This document shows, piece by piece, positions 29,721 to 31,500 of a DNA stretch of 31,500 nucleotides. Both the position numbers and the translations under genes were made by a program. The notes below the pieces were generated by a model. That model worked only from the letters and a program-made list of their open reading frames with translations. It made no database searches and was not told the origin of the DNA. The stretch lies in NCBI GenBank assembly GCA_012295275.1, contig CM022671.1, forward strand, positions 33,048,427 through 33,079,926, given 5' to 3'. This DNA comes from Chrysomallon squamiferum. Lineage: Eukaryota > Mollusca > Gastropoda > Neomphalida > Peltospiridae. How positions within the stretch are numbered: the first letter of the stretch is position 1; the number at the start of each line of letters is the position of its first letter.

Positions 29721-30982
29721 GTTACTACTACTATTATTAACAGGGACACTGCTGACAAGGTTGTCAAAGGAGAAGGGAAGTTTGAGGAAATCATGGTTTG
29801 TGCTCAGGACATTTCTGCAAGCACTGCGCAGCTTGTTGTTGCCTCAAAGGTCAAGGCTGACAGGGACAGTAAAAAGTTATCTGATTTGTCTGTGGCATCT
29901 AAAGTTGTTAATGAGGCTACAGGCAACGTTGTAGCATCTGCTAAAACAGGCTCAGAGATCATAGAGGATAAGAGTAAGTGAATTTGAGGTCGCAGCCTTG
30001 CACTGCTAGATAATATGGTATTTAGTCATTTATATAAGAGAGGATTAATATACAATAGTTTGAACTGTTTACAATGGTTTTGTTTTATTGTTATTTTTAT
30101 ATTAATATTATTATTATTATTATTATTATTATTATCATGATTATTATTATTATTATATTGGTTTCTTTAATTATTTCTTTGCTTATTAATTTACTTACTG
30201 TTTTTTGGTGTGGGTTTTTTGTTTGTTTGTTTTTTTATTTATTTATTTATTTATTTATTTATTTTTTTTTTTTTTTTTTTTATTTTTTTTTATTATTTTT
30301 TTTTATTATTTTTTTTTATTTATTTTTTTTTTATTATTATTTTTTTTTTTTTTTTTTTTTTCCGCAATGGTTGTATCTCTTTTTTCTGTTAATAAATGAT
30401 AGCTCTAAAGTAATATAATATATTATGACTTTAAAACTGTATACAGAACAGAAAAATATTAAAAGCAATGTCCATAGCATACATGCAGTTTCAACAATGA
30501 TTTTACTTTTTTCTTTTTTTTCTTTTTTCCACAGATCTCATGGACTTCTCACACATGTCTCTTCATGAAACAAAGAAACTGCAAATGCAGTCCCAGGTCT
30601 TATTCTAAAGATACTTTATTTTTTATTTTTTATTTCCTTCTTATTTTTTATTTTTTTATATACTGTGCTGTTTAATTTTTTTTTTTTTTTTAATTTTCTC
30701 TAGTTGTTTTAGTCATGGGGATAAAAAAATTTGATCCAACAGGCACAGTGTTAAAAAAAAAAATAATAAAATAAAATTTGAAAAAGCATTCAGCATTATT
30801 TAGTGATATCTGCAGTGATTTTTGTTATTCTTACATTTAAAATCTGTTACTCATTTTAAAATTGTCAGGTACGTGTCATACAACTGGAGCATGAGTTGGA
30901 ATTGGAAAGAAGGAAATTGGGTGACCTCAGAAAGCAGCAGTATCAGCTAGCAGGAGAAAATGAAGGCTGGGAGGTCAATCAG
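5451..30982 (+). CDS. HIP1: HIP1/HIP1R-family clathrin-actin adaptor, 29 exons, 3' incomplete
   Basis: The protein bridges PtdIns-containing membrane, clathrin and F-actin in endocytosis. I joined 29 exons with GT-AG junctions and matching phases: 3204 nt, 1068 residues, no stop. Order: short N-terminus; ANTH domain (about 30-300) with lipid motif KAINAQETPVKEKH; acidic linker (about 300-350); coiled coil (about 365-670) with HVQLLR, resembling the clathrin-light-chain-binding stretch of vertebrate HIP1; THATCH/I-LWEQ actin-binding module (about 730-1010) with RWTEGLISAAKAVGWGA and STAQLVVASKVKAD; C-terminal helix. Human HIP1 and HIP1R are each about 1040-1070 residues, so only a short tail should be missing to the right. 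The start is ATG 5451: an in-frame TAA at 5439 with no splice acceptor between forces it. Most invertebrates have one such gene, so HIP1 versus HIP1R is not a meaningful choice here. Two further optional exons (10469, 25231) would also keep the frame. Confidence 0.95.
7691..8589. repeat. Three tandem ~300-bp units, each with a CA run
   Basis: Units begin with TAGTTCACA at about 7691, 7980 and 8280 (spacing 289 and 300 bp). Each carries, in order, AAATGAYRTATTGAAATA, a CA array followed by GAGA, ACACACTTAT, ATGGATAATTAAATA, AGGTATGTATCA (AAGTATGTATCA in the third), GTTTAAA and ACACCTTG. Copies two and three are closest, and each CA run has expanded separately. Confidence 0.88.
9603..9632. repeat. 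CATA microsatellite
   Basis: About seven CATA tetranucleotides in the 3' part of intron 1, 130 bp before exon 2. Confidence 0.9.
9764..9827 (+). CDS. HIP1: HIP1 exon 2 (residues 30-50, lipid-binding motif)
   Basis: It encodes TVAINKAINAQETPVKEKHV plus R. It contains the ANTH phosphoinositide signature K-x9-K-x-K-H at K35, K45, K47 and H48, the residues that hold the inositol head group in the CALM/AP180/HIP1 family. Acceptor TTTTCAG, donor CGAA|GTATCC, leaving phase 1. Confidence 0.93.
10469..10483 (+). CDS. HIP1: Candidate HIP1 microexon (15 nt, optional)
   Basis: A 15-nt block between a strong acceptor (TTTCTGTTTTCTGTGCAG) and a donor GTACGA. Its length preserves frame: spliced between exons 2 and 3 it turns VR-N-IILGT into VR-NGGMPD-IILGT, adding five residues and no stop, just after the K-x-K-H motif. 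A 6-nt version using the internal GTATGC donor is also in frame. The TGC between the pyrimidine tract and AG resembles acceptors of SRRM4/nSR100-type microexons. I saw no equivalent in the vertebrate proteins as I know them, so this is a candidate only. Confidence 0.4.
10719..10970. repeat. Two-copy 118-bp tandem duplication
   Basis: Copy 1 starts at 10719 and copy 2 at 10837. Both share GCTATGAT, TTGTTAATAAATTGCCTT, AATCCTCAA-like and GGGTCATTTTTAACAAATAC words in the same order, with moderate divergence. Non-coding, in intron 2. Confidence 0.85.
13049..13138. repeat. Uninterrupted GA microsatellite (45 units)
   Basis: Ninety bases of pure GA on the + strand, ending 97 nt before the exon 3 acceptor. 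The run has no interruptions, which suggests recent expansion. Confidence 0.97.
13236..13378 (+). CDS. HIP1: HIP1 exon 3 (residues 51-98, ANTH core)
   Basis: It encodes IILGTFQGNGGGIFWSVASK and then CWKFLHVMHKLLRDGHPN, the best-conserved ANTH block (family pattern ILGT...FW...CWKFxHVxHKLLRDGHPNV). The HHEKGA of vertebrates is replaced by a glycine-rich FQGNGGG loop. Acceptor AAAAAG is poor in pyrimidines and is preceded by TTAACCATC. Donor AAT|GTAAGT is perfect. The next intron (367 nt) holds nothing recognised. Confidence 0.93.
13746..13802 (+). CDS. HIP1: HIP1 exon 4 (residues 99-117, ANTH)
   Basis: It encodes VVLDSMKYRSHLTDLGKLW, aligning with the VLxDSxRYRxxLxDxxxxW helix of the ANTH domain. 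Acceptor TTTCAG, donor TGG|GTTTGT, phase 0 on both sides. Confidence 0.9.
13803..15300. other. HIP1 intron 4
   Basis: A 1498-nt phase-0 intron. It has TTTA/T-rich low-complexity stretches at 14925-15023 and 15235-15293 upstream of the exon 5 acceptor and a short GAGA patch near 14590. I see no further exon or element. Confidence 0.7.
15301..15381 (+). CDS. HIP1: HIP1 exon 5 (residues 118-144, ANTH)
   Basis: It encodes GHLKEGYGRLIASYCKLLKQ then KLSFHRK, matching GHLxxGYGQLxxxYxKLLxxKxxxH of HIP1 proteins. The acceptor TTTTACACAG is clean. Donor AAG|GTAGTA, phase 0. The 271-nt intron after it is AT-rich only. Confidence 0.92.
15653..15729 (+). CDS. HIP1: HIP1 exon 6 (residues 145-169)
   Basis: It encodes FGRIPGNLVMTDEVYNKICG then SDVNS. 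The FPGNLxMSDxxL...SDVNN block marks the second half of the HIP1 ANTH module. Donor TA|GTGAGT leaves phase 2, splitting a tyrosine codon. Read unspliced, the donor would give an immediate TAG. Confidence 0.92.
15827..15875. repeat. ATT triplet array
   Basis: A pure ATT run (about 16 units) in intron 6, just before a SINE-like element in opposite orientation to the gene. Confidence 0.95.
15950..16150 (-). mobile_element. SINE-like element, copy 1 (minus strand)
   Basis: Read on the minus strand it shares ordered words with the element at 18150-18364: TTCCAGTTC, AGGTTTATCAAA and GCTTGCTGCTAATAA. The last two are 49 nt apart here and 59 nt apart in the other copy. Its tRNA-like head is too degraded to define. 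It lies in intron 6. Two related copies in one gene indicate a dispersed family rather than a local duplication. Confidence 0.5.
16389..16450 (+). CDS. HIP1: HIP1 exon 7 (residues 170-190)
   Basis: It encodes (Y)FEFSIDMLDYLDEILNFQQA, matching FxLxVEMFDYLxxELxLxxxV of the family. It enters in phase 2 and leaves in phase 1 (G split to exon 8). Acceptor TTTTTTTCAG, donor CAG|GTATGT. The following 520-nt intron holds nothing recognised. Confidence 0.92.
16971..17111 (+). CDS. HIP1: HIP1 exon 8 (residues 191-237)
   Basis: It encodes VFGSLDMSRANSMTTSG, then QCRLAPLILCILDSCQLYDY and LVKSLFRLHS. GQCRLAPLI is nearly invariant in HIP1 proteins and CSHLYDYTVKLLFKLHS is the vertebrate counterpart of the end. 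Donor CTA|GTAAGTG leaves phase 1. The last ~10 exon bases and the donor are unit 1 of the 29-bp minisatellite that follows. Any downstream donor would add TAG at 17123-17125. Confidence 0.94.
17102..17620 (+). repeat. 29-bp minisatellite built from the exon 8 splice donor (18 copies)
   Basis: Units start with CATTCTAGTAAGTG at 17105, 17134, 17163, 17192, 17221, 17250, 17279, 17308, 17336, 17365, 17394, 17423, 17452, 17481, 17510, 17539, 17568 and (decayed) 17595. Spacing is 29 bp except one 28 and one 27. The first unit spans the true exon-intron junction. Fifteen of 18 units keep AGTAAGT; the units at 17308 (one base lost), 17336 (GTAAAT) and 17595 (GTAAAC) do not. Unit ends fall into a few types (GTCTCG, GTCTCA, GTGTGA), and units 1-3 and 4-6 form an 87-bp higher-order pair. 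Confidence 0.95.
18150..18364 (+). mobile_element. tRNA-derived SINE-like element, copy 2
   Basis: It begins with a perfect Pol III A box (TAGCTCAGTGG, 18157-18167). A weak B-box-like GTTAATCC follows at about 18194, then a tRNA-unrelated body (AATCCAGGCAGTTCCAGTC, AGGTTTATCAAA, GCTTGCTGCTAATA) ending near an A10 run. The body matches the minus-strand element at 15950-16150. The parent tRNA is not identifiable. Confidence 0.6.
19111..19183. repeat. ATT triplet array
   Basis: About 23 ATT units, interrupted only at the left end. Intron 8. Confidence 0.95.
19403..19460 (+). CDS. HIP1: HIP1 exon 9 (residues 238-256)
   Basis: It encodes (S)LPPDTLSGHRERFLEGYK, matching LPADTLQGHRDRFxEQF. It enters in phase 1 and leaves in phase 2 (AG split to exon 10). 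The acceptor TTTTTGACAG directly follows a TTTA array that supplies the pyrimidine tract. Donor AAAAG|GTGAGA. The 432-nt intron after it contains a TA run (19799-19841). Confidence 0.92.
19799..19841. repeat. TA dinucleotide array
   Basis: About 21 TA units in intron 9, 50 nt before the exon 10 acceptor. Confidence 0.93.
19893..19968 (+). CDS. HIP1: HIP1 exon 10 (residues 257-282, end of ANTH)
   Basis: It encodes (R)LKQFYYNSHNLQYFKNLVQ then VPLLPE, matching the family segment (S)LxxFxxxxxxLQYFKRLIQIPxLPE that closes the ANTH module. Donor GAG|GTAAGG, phase 0. The 348-nt intron that follows is T-rich without other features. Confidence 0.93.
20317..20457 (+). CDS. HIP1: HIP1 exon 11 (residues 283-329, acidic linker)
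   Basis: It encodes DPPNFLIASDFSKHVKPVAV, then a proline/glutamate stretch (NEPEPEPEPELDTPDD) and AIGNLIDTSSE. The PPNFLxASxxxxHxxPVVVxP core is family-typical. NLIDTS occupies the place of the vertebrate LMDMD (HIP1) or LIEIS (HIP1R) element, but lacks the second hydrophobic residue of a classical clathrin box. Phase 0 at both ends. Confidence 0.93.
20671..20712. repeat. TC dinucleotide array
   Basis: A pure TC run (about 21 units) followed by a looser TC/TTC-rich stretch to about 20800. Intron 11 (496 nt) holds nothing else. Confidence 0.95.
20954..21033 (+). CDS. HIP1: HIP1 exon 12 (residues 330-355)
   Basis: It encodes NDRFEQTFSQDMGAFNFNGR then PPEPDE, enters in phase 0 and ends in phase 2. 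RFEQTF resembles the LFDQTF of HIP1R, and AFNFN resembles the PFNFN of HIP1. This is the region of AP-2-binding phenylalanine motifs in vertebrate HIP1, but a strict FxDxF or DPF is absent here. The 356-nt intron that follows has nothing recognised. Confidence 0.9.
21390..21462 (+). CDS. HIP1: HIP1 exon 13 (residues 356-380, coiled coil start)
   Basis: It encodes (R)DLLIDRLQREIQQLREEL then QRVKME. The LIxxLxREIxxLxxELxxxK heptads start the central coiled coil. Acceptor TGTTTTCAG, donor GAG|GTAACT, phase 0. Confidence 0.93.
21629..21721 (+). CDS. HIP1: HIP1 exon 14 (residues 381-411, coiled coil)
   Basis: It encodes DHRIVTSLKDEISKLEKILS then ELRLSADQHLK, heptads with leucine/isoleucine at a/d positions, matching LKxxVxxLExxLxExR of vertebrate HIP1. 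Phase 0 at both ends. The following 447-nt intron holds nothing recognised. Confidence 0.92.
22169..22247 (+). CDS. HIP1: HIP1 exon 15 (residues 412-437, coiled coil)
   Basis: It encodes ENESLKRELEESQASLDALA then KLPDAE. It leaves in phase 1. Proline in KLPDAE marks a likely break in the helix. Acceptor TGTTTCAG, donor GAAA|GTATGT. The 515-nt intron after it has a T run (about 22602-22617) and no other feature. Confidence 0.91.
22763..22851 (+). CDS. HIP1: HIP1 exon 16 (residues 438-467, light-chain-binding-type segment)
   Basis: It encodes (K)QAKANQEKFQKMKDIYGK then LREEHVQLLRT. It aligns with the vertebrate KAxxxxxRYxKLKEKxSELVxxHAxLLRKN stretch, which binds clathrin light chain. The donor ACA|GTAAGA is strong; phase 0. 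The 346-nt intron after it holds nothing recognised. Confidence 0.93.
23198..23266 (+). CDS. HIP1: HIP1 exon 17 (residues 468-490, coiled coil)
   Basis: It encodes HAEIIKQLTCDKKILEEKEQ then IIK, matching NAExxKQLTxxxQxxEE that follows the light-chain-binding stretch. Phase 0 at both ends, so it could be skipped without a frame change. The 878-nt intron that follows holds an ATT array (23815-23864). Confidence 0.93.
23815..23864. repeat. ATT triplet array
   Basis: About 16 ATT units within intron 17, followed by looser TTATTG triplets to about 23900. Confidence 0.95.
24145..24282 (+). CDS. HIP1: HIP1 exon 18 (residues 491-536, coiled coil)
   Basis: It encodes ENKLEMERMEEEKKMIHNNL, QKSAEEVSGQLAIAASTNTK and LQKEKE. 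Charged heptads with few aromatic residues fit the coiled coil. Acceptor TGCCTCATAG, donor GAG|GTTAGT (weaker than most here), phase 0. Its 3' third and donor recur in degraded tandem copies in the next intron. Confidence 0.91.
24230..24640 (+). repeat. Degenerate ~70-bp tandem copies of the exon 18 3' end and donor
   Basis: GAGGTTAGTACAG occurs at the true junction (24280-24292) and again at 24351-24363. Further decayed copies carry CAGAAAGAGG (about 24419-24428), GAAAGGTTGGTATAATATAAT (about 24481) and GAAGAAGAGGCTGGTA (about 24547). Each is preceded by CCATAGYAACCA-, CCATAACAACC- or TAGCAG-like words corresponding to ATAGCAGCC of the exon. Spacing is about 59-75 bp. Copies 1 and 2 keep GTTAGT donors. 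Reading past the true donor meets TAA at 24295. Confidence 0.72.
24283..25800. other. HIP1 intron 18
   Basis: A 1518-nt phase-0 intron. Contents: the degraded exon-end array (to about 24640), a candidate 45-nt cassette exon (25231-25275) and a loose ~36-bp repetition of ATTGTAGTCAAA-like and AGCCAGTATATA words at 25300-25530. The remainder is plain AT-rich DNA. Confidence 0.7.
25231..25275 (+). CDS. HIP1: Candidate HIP1 cassette exon (45 nt, optional)
   Basis: Flanked by GTTGACAG and AAG|GTAAAG, it is phase 0 at both ends, as are its neighbours, and encodes AAGLDAFFEGWTRSK without a stop. Inserted after residue 536 it would interrupt charged heptads with Gly, Phe-Phe and Trp, making a hinge in the coiled coil. 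The polypyrimidine tract is poor and I know of no vertebrate counterpart, so it may be a chance frame. Confidence 0.3.
25801..26206 (+). CDS. HIP1: HIP1 exon 19 (residues 537-671, main coiled coil)
   Basis: The largest exon (406 nt). It begins ELESKLNAAEETRSSLESQL and ends NNQFDDLQRKLI, with regular hydrophobic a/d positions throughout and almost no proline. It is noticeably GC-richer than the introns around it. It corresponds to the long rod before the actin-binding end; this part diverges freely between HIP1 proteins, so identity rests on context. Acceptor TTTCTTTAG, donor ATAG|GTGAGT, leaving phase 1. The 267-nt intron after it is featureless. Confidence 0.93.
26474..26563 (+). CDS. HIP1: HIP1 exon 20 (residues 672-701)
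   Basis: It encodes (A)TGVAEGKAIIQDALEQSEN then PTHATVTCTA. AxxIIQDALxQxExP followed by a cysteine is the conserved segment that opens the C-terminal half of HIP1 proteins. Phase 1 on both sides. The 344-nt intron after it contains a compound triplet repeat. Confidence 0.93.
26731..26825. repeat. Compound TTC-ATT-ATC triplet array
   Basis: Three triplet runs in succession, TTC then ATT then ATC (the last about 19 units), in intron 20, 82 nt before the exon 21 acceptor. Confidence 0.95.
26908..26994 (+). CDS. HIP1: HIP1 exon 21 (residues 702-730)
   Basis: It encodes (E)YLLMRGEPVLQTLTKLKMT then HNVYSIDNK, aligning with the DxLLSxxxSxxxxxxxLExxxxxYL region before the THATCH core. Phase 1 on both sides, so exons 20-22 form a run of symmetrical phase-1 exons. 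The 336-nt intron after it holds nothing recognised. Confidence 0.9.
27331..27438 (+). CDS. HIP1: HIP1 exon 22 (residues 731-766)
   Basis: It encodes (D)LESFIASMGDFSHHLGDCI then IHGFATSHSAQIEPGE. It matches the LxHLxxDxIxxGxATxxxAPxEPA segment at the start of the I/LWEQ module's upstream helix. Acceptor ATATTTTCAG, donor GAAG|GTAAAA, phase 1. Confidence 0.92.
27665..27909 (+). CDS. HIP1: HIP1 exon 23 (residues 767-848, THATCH)
   Basis: It encodes (E)LSRACCEAGDSGIHLLDTI and later VKKVQRILSLAEALVPKMED, VKVEEIGDLVDVEMHSTTAA and VEAAAAKME. VxxEExGDLVDxEMxxTxAAIExAxxxxE is I/LWEQ block 1, the first actin-binding helix of the THATCH bundle. It ends in phase 0 with a weak GAG|GTTTGC donor. The 599-nt intron after it has a 149-bp tandem duplication and a T run. 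Confidence 0.95.
28081..28335. repeat. Two-copy 149-bp tandem duplication
   Basis: GCTTTCTGTTTTTAGTAGAT occurs at 28081 and 28230. Both copies continue with TTAAAT, AAATAAATG, CATATT, CTTCAAAAG/TTTCAAAAG and CATTAGGTCTTCTTA. Each copy brings a CTGTTTTTAG acceptor-like site inside intron 23. Confidence 0.85.
28509..28598 (+). CDS. HIP1: HIP1 exon 24 (residues 849-878, THATCH)
   Basis: It encodes EMLHRTRQDATGIELEVNER then ILDSCNALMK. GxxLEVNERILxxCxxLMxAI is I/LWEQ block 2. Phase 0 at both ends. The 344-nt intron after it holds nothing recognised. Confidence 0.95.
28943..29005 (+). CDS. HIP1: HIP1 exon 25 (residues 879-899, THATCH)
   Basis: It encodes AIKVLIEKSRDVQREIVSQG plus R, matching AIxxLIxxSxxLQREIVExGRG. 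Phase 0 at both ends. Donor CGA|GTAAGT is strong. Confidence 0.94.
29225..29325 (+). CDS. HIP1: HIP1 exon 26 (residues 900-932, THATCH W block)
   Basis: It encodes GTSSAKEFYKKNHRWTEGLI then SAAKAVGWGASTL. EFYxKNxRWTEGLISASKAVGWGA is the I/LWEQ 'W' block, close to invariant in talin/HIP1 actin-binding domains. It leaves in phase 2 (CT|GTAAGA). Confidence 0.96.
29645..29738. repeat. CTA/CTG triplet array abutting the exon 27 acceptor
   Basis: Mixed CTA and CTG triplets, purest at about 29687-29720. Only about five bases separate its end from the AACAG acceptor of exon 27, so it occupies the place of the polypyrimidine tract. The frame continuous with the exon is open through the array. Confidence 0.92.
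29744..29973 (+). CDS. HIP1: HIP1 exon 27 (residues 933-1009, THATCH E/Q blocks)
   Basis: It encodes (L)DTADKVVKGEGKFEEIMVC, AQDISASTAQLVVASKVKAD, RDSKKLSDLSVASKVVNEAT and GNVVASAKTGSEIIEDK. GKFEELMVCSxEIAASTAQLVAASKVKAD are the I/LWEQ E and Q blocks forming the last actin-binding helices. Acceptor ATTAACAG, donor AAGA|GTAAGT, leaving phase 1. The 561-nt intron after it contains ATT (30103-30155) and T-rich arrays. Confidence 0.96.
30103..30361. repeat. ATT array followed by T-rich low complexity
   Basis: ATT triplets (30103-30155), then from about 30221 to 30361 TTTA units merge into long T runs. Overlapping F/Y/L-rich frames here are repeat artefacts, not genes. Confidence 0.92.
30535..30596 (+). 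CDS. HIP1: HIP1 exon 28 (residues 1010-1030)
   Basis: It encodes (N)LMDFSHMSLHETKKLQMQSQ, matching NMDFSxMxLxxxKxxEMxxQ, the link between the THATCH core and its terminal helix. The acceptor has an excellent tract (TTTTTCCACAG); donor CAG|GTCTTA is weak. Confidence 0.94.
30869..30982 (+). CDS. HIP1: HIP1 exon 29 (residues 1031-1068, C-terminal dimerisation helix)
   Basis: It encodes VRVIQLEHELELERRKLGDL then RKQQYQLAGENEGWEVNQ, matching VRVLELExxLxxERxxLGELRKxHYxLAGxxEGWE. In the family this helix pairs two THATCH domains ('latch'). Donor CAG|GTACAA, phase 0. The true C-terminus and stop must lie in an exon to the right. Confidence 0.94.
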
Positions 30983-31500
30983 GTACAAAAAAAATTATTT
31001 TCTTTTCTTTAAAATGTTTTTACATGCTGTATTTTTTTTTTTTATTTTTTTTTTTTATGTTTTCTTAAATCTAAGAATTTGTTAAAACAATTGCTTATTT
31101 TTTAGAAAATGTTCCTTTTTTAAATTTATTTTATTATTATTTTTTTTTTTAGATATTTGATATTTTTTTCATGTCCATTTTTATTTTTTTTTTCTTTTTT
31201 TTGTCTTCTATCTTATTTGTTTTGTATTTTTCTTTTTCCTCTTTATTATTATTATTATTATTCTTTTGAACTTAAAATATTAGTTTTTTACTTTAATTAT
31301 CTTTTTCATTATTCCTTTTTTAATCATTTTCAAAAATTGTTCTGTGATAAAGAAATTTTTTTTTTTTAAATTATTCACATTGTTCAGAAACTATCATCAA
31401 ATATAATAATAAATATAAACTGTGCCAAAAACAGTTTTTGTGTCAAATATAATTAAAAAATAAAATGAATAAAAAAATATGTAATATTACTAACAAAGCA
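30983..31500. other. HIP1 intron 29, cut by the window edge
   Basis: T-rich DNA with several T runs and an ATT patch (31244-31262). No further HIP1 exon and no polyadenylation site that can be tied to a stop codon is visible. Confidence 0.65.

Noticed and set aside
29583-29743. Threonine-rich N-terminal extension fused to the exon 27 frame
   Set aside because: It is an intron with a CTA array; the joined exons 26-27 reproduce the conserved WGA...DTADKVV region with correct phase, so the extension is a read-through.
30074-30418. Phe/Tyr/Leu/Ile-rich frames resembling a transmembrane protein
   Set aside because: T-rich and ATT low complexity inside HIP1 intron 27.

Overview
The window is animal (metazoan) genomic DNA dominated by one multi-exon gene on the + strand: an orthologue of the clathrin/actin adaptor HIP1/HIP1R (yeast Sla2). 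Very AT-rich DNA, long introns full of ATT, GA, CA, ATGT and TTTA microsatellites, tRNA-derived SINE-like elements and an intron-containing HIP1 gene fit a lophotrochozoan, perhaps a cephalopod mollusc. The species assignment is an inference from texture, not proof.

Layout. 1-2598: non-coding upstream DNA with microsatellites. 2599-2671: a complete intronless tRNA-Arg(TCT) gene with a T4 terminator. 2672-5450: upstream region of HIP1 with a GC-rich poly-A-tailed patch, a perfect CRE palindrome, GATA/GACA and TAA/TTA arrays, and a start-stop uORF just before the initiator. 5451-30982: 29 exons that I joined by hand. Every junction is GT-AG and every phase agrees. They total 3204 coding nt = 1068 codons without a stop. 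The last exon(s) and the stop codon lie beyond the right edge.

The protein has an N-terminal ANTH domain with a complete K-x9-K-x-K-H phosphoinositide motif (K35, K45, K47, H48), an acidic proline/glutamate linker with a degenerate clathrin-box-like segment, a long coiled coil (about 365-670) with the clathrin-light-chain-type segment, and a C-terminal THATCH (I/LWEQ, talin-like) actin-binding module (about 730-1010) followed by a terminal helix. It should link PtdIns-rich membrane and clathrin to F-actin during endocytosis.

The most unusual content is in how the gene is spliced. (1) The donor of exon 8 is itself the first unit of an 18-copy, 29-bp minisatellite, so 15 perfect AGTAAGT donors lie in a row. 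(2) The 3' end and donor of exon 18 have been tandemly duplicated in a more decayed form. (3) A 15-nt in-frame candidate microexon, with a UGC-AG acceptor, would insert residues directly after the lipid-binding motif. (4) A 45-nt phase-0 candidate cassette would interrupt the coiled coil. (5) A CTA/CTG triplet array replaces the polypyrimidine tract of exon 27. All need RNA evidence.
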